64,000 nucleotides of DNA. Origin: G963668655 sp963668655 (GTDB taxonomy: Bacteria; Myxococcota_A; SURF-8). Below are positions 37,048 to 45,517 of this stretch, piece by piece; positions within the stretch are counted from its first letter, which is position 1, and every line of letters begins with the position of its first letter. Location: positions 248,001 to 312,000 of the forward strand of contig CAXXPQ010000002.1 of NCBI GenBank assembly GCA_963668655.2, written 5' to 3'. The notes beneath the pieces are model-generated. The model had not been told where the DNA came from. It ran no database searches and saw nothing but the letters and a program-made list of their open reading frames with translations. Both the position numbers and the translations under genes were made by a program.

Positions 37048-37950
37048 ATGTTGAAAGGCGTTCATTTTCTACTGACGTTGACCTGCAACTACGAATGCGA
37101 TCACTGCTTCCTGTATTGCGGTCCGAGAGCCTCGGGAACGTTCACGGTGGAGCAGTTGGAAGAGATCTTCCGGCAGATGGACCGCATGCCGAGCATCGAC
37201 GGGGTTTACTTCGAAGGCGGCGAGGCTTTTCTGTATTATCCACTGCTTCTGCACGGCCTGGCGCTGGCGGCCGAAAGGGGATACCGGCGCGGAATCGTGA
37301 CCAACGGATACTGGGCCAACGGCGAAAAGGATGTGGAATCGTGGCTGGTCCCCCTGGCGAAAATCGGCCTTGACGATCTGAGCGTGAGCGACGATTCCCT
37401 GCACCACGGAGAACAAGAAGGCACCCGCAGCCGGTGGGTCAAGAACGCCGCCGAACGCCTGGGCCTGCCGTCGGGGACGATCTGCCTGGAGCGTCCGTCG
37501 GGTGGTCAAGGCGCGGATTCCGGAGAAAACCGGGGGGAGCCCATCGTGGGCGGCGATATCCGTTTTCGGGGCCGCGCCGCCGACAAACTCACCGACGGCC
37601 TGCCCCGGCGGCCCTGGCGTTTTTTCGATCACTGTCCCGACGAGGATCTGGCCGCCCCGGGACGCATTCACCTGGACGCCTTCGGAAACGTCCACGTCTG
37701 CCAGGGAATCTGCATCGGCAACGTGTGGAAAACGCCGCTGGACGAGATCATGGCGGCCTACGACTGCGAAAAGCATCCCGTCTGCGGCCCGCTTCAAAAA
37801 GGCGGTCCGGCGGCATTGGCCGAAGCCTTCGACTTCCAACCCGAGGACGGCTACGTGGACGCCTGCCATCTCTGCTACAGGATTCGCCAAAGCCTGCTGG
37901 ATCGTTTCCCGGAAGAACTCGCGCCGCGTTTGGTGTACGGGGTGGAATAG
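37048..37950 (+). CDS. Radical SAM protein
   Basis: 300 aa. The ATG at 37048 follows AAAAGGAGG; the maximal frame from 36985 has no site. The radical SAM cluster motif CNYECDHC (CX3CX2C) is near residue 14, followed by FEGGEAFLY, the SAM-binding GGE-type motif. The C-terminal half has further Cys: CQGICIG, CEKHPVCG and CHLCYR, which could hold an auxiliary Fe-S cluster, although the spacing is not the classic SPASM pattern. Substrate unknown. It stands alone, with a terminator downstream. Confidence 0.88.
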   Translation: MLKGVHFLLTLTCNYECDHCFLYCGPRASGTFTVEQLEEIFRQMDRMPSIDGVYFEGGEAFLYYPLLLHGLALAAERGYRRGIVTNGYWANGEKDVESWLVPLAKIGLDDLSVSDDSLHHGEQEGTRSRWVKNAAERLGLPSGTICLERPSGGQGADSGENRGEPIVGGDIRFRGRAADKLTDGLPRRPWRFFDHCPDEDLAAPGRIHLDAFGNVHVCQGICIGNVWKTPLDEIMAAYDCEKHPVCGPLQKGGPAALAEAFDFQPEDGYVDACHLCYRIRQSLLDRFPEELAPRLVYGVE

Positions 37951-37960
37951 AAAGCTTCAC

Positions 37961-37984
37961 CTCCCCTTTCCGGGGAGATTTTTC
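37961..37984 (+). terminator. Intrinsic terminator of the radical SAM gene
   Basis: CTCCCC (37961-37966), loop TTTCC, GGGGAG (37972-37977), then ATTTTTC. It starts ten bases after the stop codon. Confidence 0.8.
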
Positions 37985-38036
37985 ACTTGATGAAAGGAAA
38001 AGGGCGTCTTCTCGTTCCCTTCCCCGACGGAGCCGC

Positions 38037-38165
38037 CTCGCGTCATAAGGCGCGAAGATCGGGGCGAAAAAGGGCGGCGGTCAAGGCCGGAGCGAGTGAA
38101 ACGAGCGCAGCATGTTCAGCCTTGACGGCCGTCCGCGCCCCGATACAAGCCGATGATGACGCGAG
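38037..38165. repeat. 129-bp imperfect palindrome (MITE-like or structured RNA)
   Basis: Nested inverted arms: CTCGCGTCAT (38037-38046) with ATGACGCGAG (38156-38165), ATCGGGGCG (38058-38066) with CGCCCCGAT (38136-38144), and GTCAAGGC (38080-38087) with GCCTTGAC (38119-38126). The centre contains GAGCGAGTGAAACGAGCG. Weaker pairing may extend outward (TTCCCTTCC with GGAAGGGA). It lies between a terminator and the 3' end of rseC, and open frames through it are not credible. It could be a non-autonomous mobile repeat or an RNA. Confidence 0.65.
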
Positions 38166-38310
38166 ACGAAAGCGAAGGAGGTGGAAGGGAACTCCCTTCC
38201 TCGATGGTGGGTCTTGTCCGAAAGCGGTCTCCCGATTTCTCCTCGGTTTTGGGATTTGAACCAAGAAAATTCGTACCGAGCTTCGAAAAACCGCCCGTGA
38301 CGAAACGATC

Positions 38311-38808
38311 TCAGGTTCGAGGCGGCTCTTCCTCCGTTTTCTCGGAACCAGCGGGAAGCATGCAGACGTCCGCGCCCGTACGGATGGCGCAGATTTCCGG
38401 CTGGTAGAGGCTTTTTCCCCGGGAAACGCGGTCGTAGAGCATGGAAACCAGCATGGCCAGGGCGAAGCCTCCCACGGCTCCGAGCAGGGAAGCCGTGTCC
38501 GATTCCACGCCCAGGGGACCGGCCAGGGGGCTGGCCAGAAAGGCTCCCGCGATCATTCCCAAAAGCGGAAACAGGTAGACGAAAAACGAGGCTTTCAGCA
38601 TGGCGCCCTCGGCCAGCCGCACCTCCACGACATTTCCCGTCACGGCTCCGATGGGATTTCTGGCCAGGATCTTGTCCGGCGTGTCCTTGCCCGCGCCGAA
38701 ACACAAGCCGTTTTCGGAACAGTTTTCGCAGGCCCCACGCTTGGCGGACTCCACCAGGGCCATGTTTCCCCGGAGGCTCCTCACAATGCCGATACGAACG
38801 CTCGCCAT
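38311..38808 (-). CDS. rseC: SoxR-reducing / RseC family membrane protein
   Basis: 165 aa. N-terminal cytoplasmic part with RIGIVRSLRGNMALVES and a Cys cluster, CENCSENGLC, typical of RseC/MucC, then two membrane helices (FFVYLFPLLGMIAGAFLA; LGAVGGFALAMLVSMLYD) and a short cytoplasmic tail with one more Cys. RseC-type proteins act with Rnf/Rsx complexes in keeping SoxR-like or other redox clusters reduced. Its place right after the rnf genes supports that link. A hairpin terminator lies between rnfB and this gene, so it may be expressed by read-through. Confidence 0.9.
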   Translation of the reverse strand: MASVRIGIVRSLRGNMALVESAKRGACENCSENGLCFGAGKDTPDKILARNPIGAVTGNVVEVRLAEGAMLKASFFVYLFPLLGMIAGAFLASPLAGPLGVESDTASLLGAVGGFALAMLVSMLYDRVSRGKSLYQPEICAIRTGADVCMLPAGSEKTEEEPPRT

Positions 38809-38847
38809 GGGTTCCGTCCTTTTAAGCCGCTCCGTGCGGCCCGCAAA

Positions 38848-38876
38848 CGAAAAACGGGCGACCCACGGGCCGCCCG
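38848..38876 (-). terminator. Terminator or attenuator between rnfB and rseC
   Basis: On the minus strand CGGGCG (38876-38871) pairs with CGCCCG (38860-38855), with extra CC/GG pairs inside, followed by TTTTTCG. It is 33 bp after the rnfB stop codon and 46 bp before the rseC start codon. Confidence 0.7.
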
Positions 38877-38908
38877 GGGCCGCCCGCGCGATGGATCGAT
38901 TCAGGCCC

Positions 38909-41020
38909 TCAGTGTTTCACGGGAAAGACGAATTCCTCTTCCTCGTCCTTCGTTTCCACGCGTTCCGCATCGGAGGAGTAACACAGCGTCCCGCAACGCA
39001 GGCAGCGCTGGGCCTCGTGCAGAAGCTGTTCCTTCGTGATGGTCTGGTCCACCTCGGCGTAACTCAGGATGCGTTCCGCAGGATCCAGCTCGCCGAATTC
39101 GACGCGCTCGGAAGGCTCGACGCCGTTCAGGCCGGCCAGGATCGAGACGGTCAGGCGCTCGCGCTGGATGTTCTTCGGGATGGTGATTTCCTCTTCGCTC
39201 AGGAACAGGTGCACGGCCCGGGCGGCCTTGCGGCCCGTCCCGATGGCTTCCACGGCCAGGCCGGGCCCGGTGAGGCCGTCGCCCGCCACGAAGATCTTTT
39301 CCAGGTCCGACTGCCCGGTTTCCTCGTTGGCCTGGATGGTGCCCCAGCGCGTGATCTGCAGGCCGCGTTCCTTCAGTTCGTCCTCCACGAAGCTGGAATC
39401 CACTTTCTGGCCGATGGCCGCGATGACGTTGTCCAGTTCGATGAGTTTTTCGGAACCTTCCTTCGGCACCGGGCGGCGGCGTCCGCTGGCGTCCGGCTCG
39501 CCCAGTTCCATCTCCACCACTTCCAGCCCCGTGAGCTTCCCGTTCTCGTCGCCCACGCAACGCACGGGCGCGGTGAGGAACATCATCTTGACGCCTTCCT
39601 GCTCGGCGGCGTGGATTTCCACCGGGTTGGCGGGCATTTCCTTGCGCGAGCGGCGGTAGATGATGGAGACTTCGTCCGCGCCGGAACGCAGGGCGGAGCG
39701 GCTGGCGTCGATGGCCGTGTTTCCGCCGCCGATGACGGCGACACGCTTGCCCAGGGTCACGTCGATGCCCTGCTCACGCTTGCCCAGGTACGTGATGCCG
39801 CCCCAGACGCCGTCCAGATCCTCGCCTTCCAGCCGCATGGTGGAGTTGATCCACGCGCCCACCGCCACGACGACGGCGTCGTATTCGGTTTCCAACTGGC
39901 CCAACGTGATGTCTTTGCCCAGGGTGACTCCCGTCTTGGCGACCACGCCCAGATCCAGAATGCCGTTGATGTCCCAGTCCAGGATTTTCTTCGGCAGGCG
40001 GTACTCGGGAATGCCGTAGCGCAGCATGCCGCCCAGGTGGCCCATCTGCTCGTAGATGGTGACATCGTGGCCCAGCCGCCGCAGGAACCAGGCCGCGGTC
40101 AGTCCTCCCGGGCCGCCGCCAACGACGGCGATTTTCTTGCCGGTATCGGGCAGGGTGGGCGGCTTGATGTGCTCGCCCTTTTCGCGCTCCCAATCCGCGA
40201 CGTAGCGCTTTATGGTGTTGTGGAAGACCGGCTCGTCCTGCACCAGTTCCCGCCGGCAGCCGCTCTCGCAGGGCGCGGGACAGACCCGCCCGCATACGGA
40301 CGGCAGCGGGTTTCGGTCGCGGATGACGGCCAGGGCCTCGGCGTAATCGCCGTCTCCGGCGGCCTTGATATAGGCGGGGATGTCGATTTCCGCCGGGCAG
40401 ATCTGGCGGCAGGGAGCCAGGCATTCGTCCACGGTGTTCAGATGCAGCAGGCTGGACGAAAGCGTTTCCAGGCTGATGACGCCGTGGGGGCAGACGCGGG
40501 CGCAGACGCCGCAGCCCCGGCAGGCTTCGGCGTTGAAACGCGGATAACCGTCCGGCCCCATGCGGATGGCGTCGAAAGCGCAGGCCTCCACGCAGGATCC
40601 CAGGCCCATGCAGCCCTGGAGACAGGTGGAGTCGCCGCCGAAGAGCTTCGCGGCGGCCACGCAGTCCAGCGCGCCGTCGTAATTAAAGAGCTTCGTGGCG
40701 CGTTGATTGCCGGAGCAGTAGCGGTCGGCGATCTTCGGTTCCTTGATCTCCACCTTCACGCCCATGGCCGCGCCCACGGCGATGGCCGTGTCCGCGCCGC
40801 CCGCCACGCAGCCGTCCACCGGGGCGTCTCCCCGCACGATGGCCTCGGCCATGGCGCCGCAGCCCGGCTGGCCGCAGCCGCCGCAGTTCGCTCCCGGCAA
40901 CGCGTCGGCCACCAGGTCGATCCGGGGATCCTGATCGACGTGGAAGACTTTGGAGGCGAAGGCGAGTCCCGCCGCGGCGATGACTCCCAGACCCAACATC
41001 AACAATGCAGCTCCGATCAT
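38909..41020 (-). CDS. rnfB: RnfB fused to an NfnB/GltD-like FAD/NAD(P) oxidoreductase
   Basis: 703 aa against about 180-290 for ordinary RnfB. Residues 1-25 are a membrane anchor; 40-75 the ASF [4Fe-4S] domain (CGGCGQPGC plus Cys 71); about 110-180 a two-cluster ferredoxin (CLQGCMGLGSCVEAC; CRGCGVCARVCP). Then come a further Fe-S domain (CLAPCRQICPAEIDIPAYI; CGRVCPAPCESGC), an FAD-binding fold (VVGGGPGGLTAAWFLRRLG) and an NAD(P) fold (VIGGGNTAIDASRSALRSG) as in glutamate synthase small subunit or NfnB. The C-terminus keeps CLRCGTLC. This could couple the ferredoxin side of Rnf to a pyridine nucleotide flavoprotein in one chain. It lies 54 bp after rnfA. The reaction of the added module is inferred. 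Confidence 0.93.
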   Translation of the reverse strand: MIGAALLMLGLGVIAAAGLAFASKVFHVDQDPRIDLVADALPGANCGGCGQPGCGAMAEAIVRGDAPVDGCVAGGADTAIAVGAAMGVKVEIKEPKIADRYCSGNQRATKLFNYDGALDCVAAAKLFGGDSTCLQGCMGLGSCVEACAFDAIRMGPDGYPRFNAEACRGCGVCARVCPHGVISLETLSSSLLHLNTVDECLAPCRQICPAEIDIPAYIKAAGDGDYAEALAVIRDRNPLPSVCGRVCPAPCESGCRRELVQDEPVFHNTIKRYVADWEREKGEHIKPPTLPDTGKKIAVVGGGPGGLTAAWFLRRLGHDVTIYEQMGHLGGMLRYGIPEYRLPKKILDWDINGILDLGVVAKTGVTLGKDITLGQLETEYDAVVVAVGAWINSTMRLEGEDLDGVWGGITYLGKREQGIDVTLGKRVAVIGGGNTAIDASRSALRSGADEVSIIYRRSRKEMPANPVEIHAAEQEGVKMMFLTAPVRCVGDENGKLTGLEVVEMELGEPDASGRRRPVPKEGSEKLIELDNVIAAIGQKVDSSFVEDELKERGLQITRWGTIQANEETGQSDLEKIFVAGDGLTGPGLAVEAIGTGRKAARAVHLFLSEEEITIPKNIQRERLTVSILAGLNGVEPSERVEFGELDPAERILSYAEVDQTITKEQLLHEAQRCLRCGTLCYSSDAERVETKDEEEEFVFPVKH

Positions 41021-41074
41021 ATCAGCCTCTCGAACGCTATGGTGGGAAGGCCGGGGATTCGGCCTTCGGTACGC

Positions 41075-41647
41075 CTAGATCATTCCCTTGAACGCAAAGA
41101 AGGTCAATGACATAAATCCAGCCGTAATCAGCCCCAGGGCCGTGCCCCGCAGGGGACGGGGAACGGGGGCCGTCTCGAATTTCTCCCGGACGCCGGCGAA
41201 AAGAATCAGCGCCAGGCCGAAGCCGGCGGCCACGGCGAAGGAATAGACCAGACTTTCCAGAAAATCGTGTTCCTTTTTGATGTTCAAAAGGGCCGCGCCC
41301 AGCACCGCGCAGTTGGTGGTAATCAGCGGAAGGAAGATGCCCAGCGCCTGGTAGAGCGTCGGCATGGATTTCTTGAGAAACATTTCCACCAGTTGCACCA
41401 GGGCGGCGATGACCAGAATGAAGGCCAGCGTGCGCATGTATTCCAGTTCCAGCGGAATCAGGAGATAACGCTCCACCACCCAGGCGATCAGCGCGGCCAG
41501 CACCAGGATGAACTGCACGGCCAGCGCCATGCCGATGGCGGTCTCCATTTTCTTGGAAACGCCCAGGAAGGGGCAGTTGCCGAGGAACTGCCCCAACAGG
41601 ATGTTGTTGACGAAGATGGCTCCGATAATCATGAGGAAGTAGTCCAT
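41075..41647 (-). CDS. rnfA: Rnf complex subunit A
   Basis: 190 aa, six membrane helices. Starts MDYFLMIIGAIFVNNILLGQ and contains GNCPFLGVS and LPLITTNCAVLG, the two conserved Cys-bearing segments that in RnfA/NqrE hold an intramembrane Fe-S cluster together with RnfE. Member of the ion-translocating ferredoxin:NAD+ oxidoreductase. Confidence 0.97.
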   Translation of the reverse strand: MDYFLMIIGAIFVNNILLGQFLGNCPFLGVSKKMETAIGMALAVQFILVLAALIAWVVERYLLIPLELEYMRTLAFILVIAALVQLVEMFLKKSMPTLYQALGIFLPLITTNCAVLGAALLNIKKEHDFLESLVYSFAVAAGFGLALILFAGVREKFETAPVPRPLRGTALGLITAGFMSLTFFAFKGMI

Positions 41648-41716
41648 GTTCCCGCCTTTTCTCTCCTAACCGTTCGTCCGGTTATTCATTCCGTGGTTTC
41701 CGTCGTTCGCGCCGGA

Positions 41717-42319
41717 TCAGGCCTTGGCCACTTTCGGGCGGCCCAGAATGTTCATAACGCCCAGCATCAGGCCCAGGCACACGAACGCGCCGGGGGCCTG
41801 CTGCATGAAGGCGAAGGGCTCGAAATTCGGACCGAAAACCGACATACCCAGAAATGTGCCCGCTCCGAAGATTTCGCGGAGCGATCCCAGGGACATGAGC
41901 GAAAGGGTGAACCCCGTCCCGATGCCCACGCCGTCCGCCGCCGAGGCCAGCACGCCGTTCTTTCCGGCGAACGCTTCCGCCCGGCCCAGAATGATGCAGT
42001 TGACCACGATCAGGGGGATGAAGATGCCCAGGCTCTCCGACAGCGAAAAGAAAAACGCCTTCATCAGCAGTTCCACCGCCACGACGAACGTCGCGATCAC
42101 GACGATGTAGGCCGCGATGCGGACTTCCTTCGGGATGACCTTGCGCAGCAAGCTAATCAGCATGTTGGAGCAGGCCAGCACGAAAATGACCGAAACTCCC
42201 ATGCCGATGGCATTTTCCACGGACGTGGTGACGGCCAGGGTCGGGCAGAGTCCCAGAACCAGCCGGAAAGGCGGAATCTCCTTCCACAGACCTTTCGTGA
42301 ATTCCTGTGCGATACTCAT
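41717..42319 (-). CDS. rnfE: Rnf complex subunit E
   Basis: 200 aa, six membrane helices, homologous to RnfA. Conserved LVLGLCPTLAVTTSVENAIGM and FIPLIVVNCIILGRAE carry the Cys residues that form the cluster shared with RnfA. 24 bp after rnfG, 69 bp before rnfA. Confidence 0.97.
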   Translation of the reverse strand: MSIAQEFTKGLWKEIPPFRLVLGLCPTLAVTTSVENAIGMGVSVIFVLACSNMLISLLRKVIPKEVRIAAYIVVIATFVVAVELLMKAFFFSLSESLGIFIPLIVVNCIILGRAEAFAGKNGVLASAADGVGIGTGFTLSLMSLGSLREIFGAGTFLGMSVFGPNFEPFAFMQQAPGAFVCLGLMLGVMNILGRPKVAKA

Positions 42320-42343
42320 GCGTTCCTCCGAAATCCCTGGCGG

Positions 42344-42925
42344 TTACTGGATCCCCGTGAGGATCTTGTCCTTGTTTTCCTTATAAAATTTCGCCCCGTC
42401 CCGCAGTGCGGAACAGACGGCCCGGCTGGTGACCGTGGCGCCGGTCACCGCGTCCACCACGCCGCCGTCGGCCTTCACGTTGAAGTTGGCGTCCAGGCTC
42501 ATGCCCTTGAATTGTTTCGTGAAGGTCGCCTCCTTCGCGCGTGTTCCCACGCCGGGCGTCTCGCTCATGGTGGTGATGCCGATGCCGGCGAGTTTTCCGG
42601 ACTTGAGGTCGATACCCATCATCACGCCCACGTCGCCGCCGAATCCCTTGCCGGAGAACTCCAGAGCCACCCCGAAAAGGTCCGAACCCTTCTTGGCCGG
42701 GAAAACGATGCGCTTGGTTTTCTCTCCGAAATCCAAGCTCTTGCGGTCGTTCAGCAGGTCGTTGTCGGCCCCTTCCATCACGGCGCGGACGGCGGGCATC
42801 TGCTTGTTTTCCAGCACCTGGATCTCGATGCGTTCCTTGGTGCCGTTGTACAGTCCGCCCAGAGCGGTGCCGCTGACCAGGCAGATGATGGACAGGGCGA
42901 GTACGATGCGTACCGAATCAGGCAT
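42344..42925 (-). CDS. rnfG: Rnf complex subunit G (covalent FMN)
   Basis: 193 aa from the ATG at 42925, which overlaps the rnfD stop by eight bases (ATGCCTGA). One N-terminal membrane helix, then an extracytoplasmic FMN-binding domain with METPGVGTRA-like MSETPGVGTRA and the flavinylation motif DAVTGATVTSRAV, where a Thr should carry FMN by a phosphoester bond. The flavin transferase ApbE is not in this window. Confidence 0.95.
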   Translation of the reverse strand: MPDSVRIVLALSIICLVSGTALGGLYNGTKERIEIQVLENKQMPAVRAVMEGADNDLLNDRKSLDFGEKTKRIVFPAKKGSDLFGVALEFSGKGFGGDVGVMMGIDLKSGKLAGIGITTMSETPGVGTRAKEATFTKQFKGMSLDANFNVKADGGVVDAVTGATVTSRAVCSALRDGAKFYKENKDKILTGIQ

Positions 42926-43766
42926 GGGTCTTCTCCATAGCAATCGGCTTGGGTTTGATGCGGTCCAAAAGCGGGTTGATGATGTTGGACAAGAGCACCG
43001 CGAAAGGAACCGCCTCCATCCAGATCCCGTACACGCGGATCAGGATCAGCAACATGCCGCCGATGAATCCGTACAACAGCATGGGGAGGAAGTTCGCCGG
43101 GGAGGAAGTGTCGTCCGGCATCAGGAAAAAGGCCGCCAGCATGACGTTGCCGGTCAGAAGCTGCTGCACCGCCGGGGCGACCGTTCCGGGATAGACGGCA
43201 TGGAAAATCAGGCCGCCCACGAACACGCCCGCGAGAAAGGCCACGGGAATCCGCCAGGCGCTGCGCTTGAATGCAAACAGCAGCAAGCCGCCCGCGGCCA
43301 TGGCGTAGGGACAGGCCGTGCCCAGCGATACGTCTCCGATGGGCGCCAGCAGGTGCGGCCAGGATAGAAGCATCATCAGGTAGCCGATCATGGCTGGATG
43401 GAAGGGATAGCATCCCAATCCGCCGAAGATCTGTTTGGCCACCACCACCGAAAGCGCGATTCCGAACGCCACCAGCCACAGCGGAACGCTGGGCGGCATC
43501 AGCATCGCAAAGGCCAGCCCCAGAAGCAGCGCGTGGCCGTTGAGGGCCTGCTTGGGCTGCCGCATGAAATGCTGGGCCAGGTATTCCACCAGAACGGCCG
43601 AAACGGCGGCCACCAGAAAAATCAGGACGGCGTCGAGGCCGTGCAGAACCACGGCGGCGAGCATGGCCGGAGCCAACGCCGCGACCTGCAAATAATGATA
43701 GCGCGTCATGCACACCCCGGACCGGATGTGCGGCGACGGTCCGACTGTCAAAATGGGCTTTGCCAT
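42918..43766 (-). CDS. rnfD: Rnf complex subunit D
   Basis: 282 aa, many membrane helices; starts with LTVGPSPHIRSG, the family hallmark. The conserved region FFLMPDDTSSPAN resembles the D-x-TSP segment of RnfD/NqrB where FMN binds. It is somewhat shorter than the common 310-350 aa. It overlaps rnfG by eight bases; rnfC ends 99 bp upstream. Confidence 0.95.
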   Translation of the reverse strand: MAKPILTVGPSPHIRSGVCMTRYHYLQVAALAPAMLAAVVLHGLDAVLIFLVAAVSAVLVEYLAQHFMRQPKQALNGHALLLGLAFAMLMPPSVPLWLVAFGIALSVVVAKQIFGGLGCYPFHPAMIGYLMMLLSWPHLLAPIGDVSLGTACPYAMAAGGLLLFAFKRSAWRIPVAFLAGVFVGGLIFHAVYPGTVAPAVQQLLTGNVMLAAFFLMPDDTSSPANFLPMLLYGFIGGMLLILIRVYGIWMEAVPFAVLLSNIINPLLDRIKPKPIAMEKTHA

Positions 43767-43865
43767 GTGGAGCCTTCCTCCGGATCGATTTTCGCGGGGA
43801 GACGGGCTTCCCGCCGGAAATTCCGTACCTCGGTTATCGGTAAGAAACGCTTCCGTTTCTCTTCA

Positions 43866-45113
43866 TCATTCCTCCGACCCGGCCAGGGCCTCGTGCGCCA
43901 GCACGAACCATTGCTTCAGCGGTCGGTAGCAGGGACAGACGTGGGAGCACAGCCCGCATTCGATGCAGTATTCCACGCCCTCGGCTTCCTCGAAACGGTT
44001 GTATTCGCAATACCGGCCCATGGAATTGGGTTGCAGGCGGGCCGGGCAGACATCCACGCAGGCCCCGCAATTGGTGCAGGGTGACGGCCGGGGCGGCGTT
44101 TTCGCGTCTCCCTCCAGAACCGTCACGCCCTCGATGCCCGGAACGACGGGCGTCTCGAAGGAGAACTGGGCGTAGCCGTTCAGCGCGCCGCCCATCAGAA
44201 CACGGTCGTAATCCCGGATCGCCAGGCCGAACGCGTCCAGCACCGTTCCCAGGGGCGTTCCCGTGCGTACGGTGACGTTCTTCTTCCGGCCGTCGCGGCC
44301 GACCAGGGTCAACGCCACGGAATCCGGAAGCTTTCCCTCCGAAAACAGGCGATAGATCGCCAGCGCCAGCCCCACGGGCAAAACGCGGATCTCGGCGGCC
44401 GGAACGCCCTCGGCCGCCAGGCGGGTCTTGATGACGCGGTCGAAGGACTGGGGGAAATCGGCCGGAACCGCCGCGATTTCCAACGATCCGAGTTCTTCTT
44501 TCGGCAGCGAGGACTCGGTTCCGGAGACCACCGCCAGGCGCACCCGGGCCGCGCCCGTCATGTGCTGGAGCAGCGCCCCGGCCCGGCCCAGATCCCCGGC
44601 GTTTTCCCGCGCGGTCTGGATGCGGGAGCAAAGCCCCAGATCCTGATCGGCGGCGTTGATGACCAGCGTATGGGTTTTTTCGTCCGCGCCGCCGACCGGA
44701 AAGACGCTCTCCAGGCTCCGGCCCGGAATGAAGGATGGCAGCCCGGAGTCCTTCAGGCGCGCCCACAGATCCGCCACGGGAGCCTTTTCCGGGTTCGCGA
44801 CGGGATCGAAAGCCGTGGCCGGATCGTCCGCGTCCACTTCGATCCGCACGGCCGGAACCGAACGCAGACCGGTGGGATACGGCGTCACGGTGGGAGTGAC
44901 GATCCGCCCCGAAAACGGACTCGCGATCACGACGTCTCCCTCTTCCGTCAGGCGCGCCCCGGCGTCCACCGGACCGCTTCCCAGACCCGACCGGCAGGCG
45001 ACGCCTCCCGAGACCAGAGGCACGACGACCTCTTCGGCCCGGTGGTGGGTAAACGGCCGTTCATCCCCGGACAGGGAAAACGCGATCTTCTTCATTCCGT
45101 CGAACCATCCCAT
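43866..45113 (-). CDS. rnfC: Rnf complex subunit C
   Basis: 415 aa, soluble NADH/FMN and Fe-S subunit. The N-terminal RnfC barrel-sandwich region (DVVIASPFSGRI) is followed by the nucleotide-binding domain and SLBB segment (TGTPLGTVLDAFG, DRVLMGGALNGYAQF), then two ferredoxin motifs, CTNCGACVDVCP and CIECGLCSHVCPC. First gene of the operon rnfC-D-G-E-A-B. The N-terminus is shorter than in many RnfC. Confidence 0.94.
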   Translation of the reverse strand: MGWFDGMKKIAFSLSGDERPFTHHRAEEVVVPLVSGGVACRSGLGSGPVDAGARLTEEGDVVIASPFSGRIVTPTVTPYPTGLRSVPAVRIEVDADDPATAFDPVANPEKAPVADLWARLKDSGLPSFIPGRSLESVFPVGGADEKTHTLVINAADQDLGLCSRIQTARENAGDLGRAGALLQHMTGAARVRLAVVSGTESSLPKEELGSLEIAAVPADFPQSFDRVIKTRLAAEGVPAAEIRVLPVGLALAIYRLFSEGKLPDSVALTLVGRDGRKKNVTVRTGTPLGTVLDAFGLAIRDYDRVLMGGALNGYAQFSFETPVVPGIEGVTVLEGDAKTPPRPSPCTNCGACVDVCPARLQPNSMGRYCEYNRFEEAEGVEYCIECGLCSHVCPCYRPLKQWFVLAHEALAGSEE

Positions 45114-45222
45114 GTGCTCTTTCCTTCCGGCGCGGCGTTTTCCGCTTCCGGGTCCAGATTGTCCGATTGTCTTACCATTAAATAACGGAATGCCAACGGA
45201 AAAGCATCCGCCAGCGGTCGAT

Positions 45223-45252
45223 ACTCTAATACGCTCGCTCCGTGTAAGTCAA
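45223..45252 (-). promoter_or_regulatory. Promoter of the rnf operon
   Basis: On the minus strand TTGACT (45252-45247), an 18-bp spacer and TAGAGT (45228-45223), about 110 bp before the rnfC start codon. Confidence 0.55.
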
Positions 45253-45429
45253 TGAAATCTTGAAGATTTATCCGATGCAAACCAATAAGTGATATGAAAA
45301 GAATTTATCAATCTTCTCCCTCCGGTCCGGACGGCGTTTCCCGCTCCGCCGCGCCCCGCCGCCCCGGCTTCCGGCCCCCTTCCGGGAGGGTCCGTGAAAA
45401 TAAAAATCCGCCTTTCCTTCCATGAATTG

Positions 45430-45459
45430 TTGGACGAATCCCCGGCCGCTGCATATAAT
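45430..45459 (+). promoter_or_regulatory. Promoter of the CAP-domain lipoprotein gene
   Basis: TTGGAC (45430-45435), an 18-bp spacer and a perfect TATAAT (45454-45459). It is 58 bp before the ATG at 45518 and lies inside the over-extended frame from 45422, so the shorter start is right. Confidence 0.65.
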
Positions 45460-45517
45460 GAAATCGATCCGAAACGGTTTCGGATCGTCCAACGGAACCA
45501 GCCCCAGGGAGAACCCC

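Noticed and set aside
38081..38704. 207-aa minus-strand frame overlapping rseC and the palindrome
   Set aside because: Alternative frame of rseC running through a non-coding palindrome; no domain.
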